The notes beneath the pieces are model-generated. The model was not told the DNA's origin. It made no database searches and saw only the letters and a list, made by a program, of their open reading frames with translations. Position numbers and translations under genes: made by a program. From Candidatus Aenigmatarchaeota archaeon (GTDB lineage Archaea; Aenigmatarchaeota; Aenigmatarchaeia; QMZP01): a stretch of 5,293 nucleotides of DNA. Within the stretch, counting starts at the first letter, position 1. Each line of letters opens with the position of its first letter. This document shows positions 4,756 through 5,293 of the stretch, piece by piece. Location of the stretch: positions 1 to 5,293 of the forward strand of contig DAOVGQ010000049.1 of assembly GCA_030672315.1 (NCBI GenBank), read 5' to 3'.

Positions 4756-5293
4756 ATGCTTCTGGGAAAGATATCGGGCAGGATAACCACCAAGGGCGTC
4801 TCCTTTGAGGCCGAGGCCAGGGTGAGGAAGCTCGACTACATTTCCATAAAGGACCCCGAGGGAAGGTGGATTCTTGCCTGCATCGATTCTGTGACGCGCT
4901 ATGAAAAGAAGACTGTGGCCTCTGCCAGGATAATCGGCTACAGGGACAGCCGGGACTTCCTCAAGACCCCCAAGGTCCCCTTTGCCCCTTCAACCCCTGT
5001 CTTTGCAGCACCCAGGAACTTCATAAAACAGACCCTTGGGATAGCCAAGGAAGGTGTCTACATCGGCCTCCTTGAGGGCTACGGCATCAGGGTCCATCTT
5101 GACACAGACCACATGATAAGGAAGCACATAGCCATCCTGGCCAAGACAGGCGCGGGAAAGTCCTATGCAGGAGGAGTCCTCCTTGAGGAGCTCTGTGAGG
5201 CCAAGATACCCGTGGTTGTTATAGACCCCCATGGCGAGTACAGCACCATCAGGTTCCAGAACAAGAACAAGAAGGAGACCAGGTTCTTCCAGC
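4756..5293 (+). CDS. herA: HerA-type hexameric DNA translocase/helicase, 3' end outside the window
   Basis: HerA is a FtsK/HerA-superfamily ring ATPase that, with the NurA nuclease and Mre11-Rad50, resects DNA ends for recombination in archaea; a subset serves other roles. The first 179 residues are in view of a protein usually near 500. Residues 1 to about 90 match the beta-barrel HAS domain (LLGKISGRITT and onward). The RecA-like core follows with GVYIGLLEG (100-108) and IRKHIAILAKTGAGKSYAGG (121-140), which holds the Walker A motif with Lys135 and Ser136. Walker B is VVVIDPHGEY (153-162), with Asp157 and Glu161. The first Walker A glycine is Ala (A129). ATG 4756 is the first start after an in-frame TAA at 4729. 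No Shine-Dalgarno precedes it, so initiation is probably leaderless or by coupling to the transporter ending 31 bases upstream. Usual partners nurA, mre11 and rad50 are not visible; they could lie downstream. A HerA paralogue of other function cannot be ruled out. Confidence 0.9.
   Translation, partial: MLLGKISGRITTKGVSFEAEARVRKLDYISIKDPEGRWILACIDSVTRYEKKTVASARIIGYRDSRDFLKTPKVPFAPSTPVFAAPRNFIKQTLGIAKEGVYIGLLEGYGIRVHLDTDHMIRKHIAILAKTGAGKSYAGGVLLEELCEAKIPVVVIDPHGEYSTIRFQNKNKKETRFFQ

Noticed and set aside
1..5293. CRISPR arrays, insertion sequences, attachment sites
   Set aside because: No spaced direct-repeat array, transposase-like protein or terminal inverted repeat was seen. The only repeated octamer noted, AATATAAT at 4718 and 4738, is AT-rich promoter sequence.

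Overview
The window is archaeal chromosomal DNA. The evidence is a tRNA gene interrupted by three bulge-helix-bulge introns, AT-rich box A (TATA) elements placed for archaeal promoters, a HerA-type ATPase, and a GatA whose signature looks archaeal. The coding DNA is moderately GC-rich, with strong use of AGG for Arg and C- or G-ending codons. Genes inside the first operon carry Shine-Dalgarno sequences, while genes behind their own promoters look nearly leaderless. The lineage cannot be fixed from this window. Several tRNA introns at non-canonical sites would fit Thermoproteota or DPANN (Micrarchaeota/Nanoarchaeota-like) archaea, which have broad-specificity splicing endonucleases.

Layout, all on the + strand. 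(1) Positions 1-3531 are a tight operon: the 3' two thirds of gatA, an M20-family metallopeptidase or amidohydrolase gene, and gatB. Both junctions are 4-base ATGA overlaps. GatA and GatB are the glutaminase and kinase/amidotransferase subunits of the tRNA-dependent amidotransferase GatCAB. The peptidase between them has intact metal-binding motifs but unknown substrate. (2) Positions 3532-3833 hold a tRNA-Arg(UCG) gene at 3577-3781. Its 205 bases reduce to a perfect 73-base cloverleaf once introns of 35, 18 and 79 bases at positions 30/31, 37/38 and 59/60 are removed. (3) Positions 3834-4724 encode a ten-helix EamA/DMT-family transporter behind its own TATA box. (4) From 4756 to the window end is the N-terminal part of a HerA-type hexameric DNA translocase with Walker A and B motifs.

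The most interesting object is the tRNA gene. The base pairs needed for splicing introns 1 and 2 use the same nucleotides, so the two splicing motifs cannot form together, which predicts ordered removal. The T-loop intron is large for its kind and folds on paper into a closed junction of three hairpins. GatCAB completes aminoacyl-tRNA synthesis, so the first two regions share a translation theme; the transporter and HerA are not obviously related to it.
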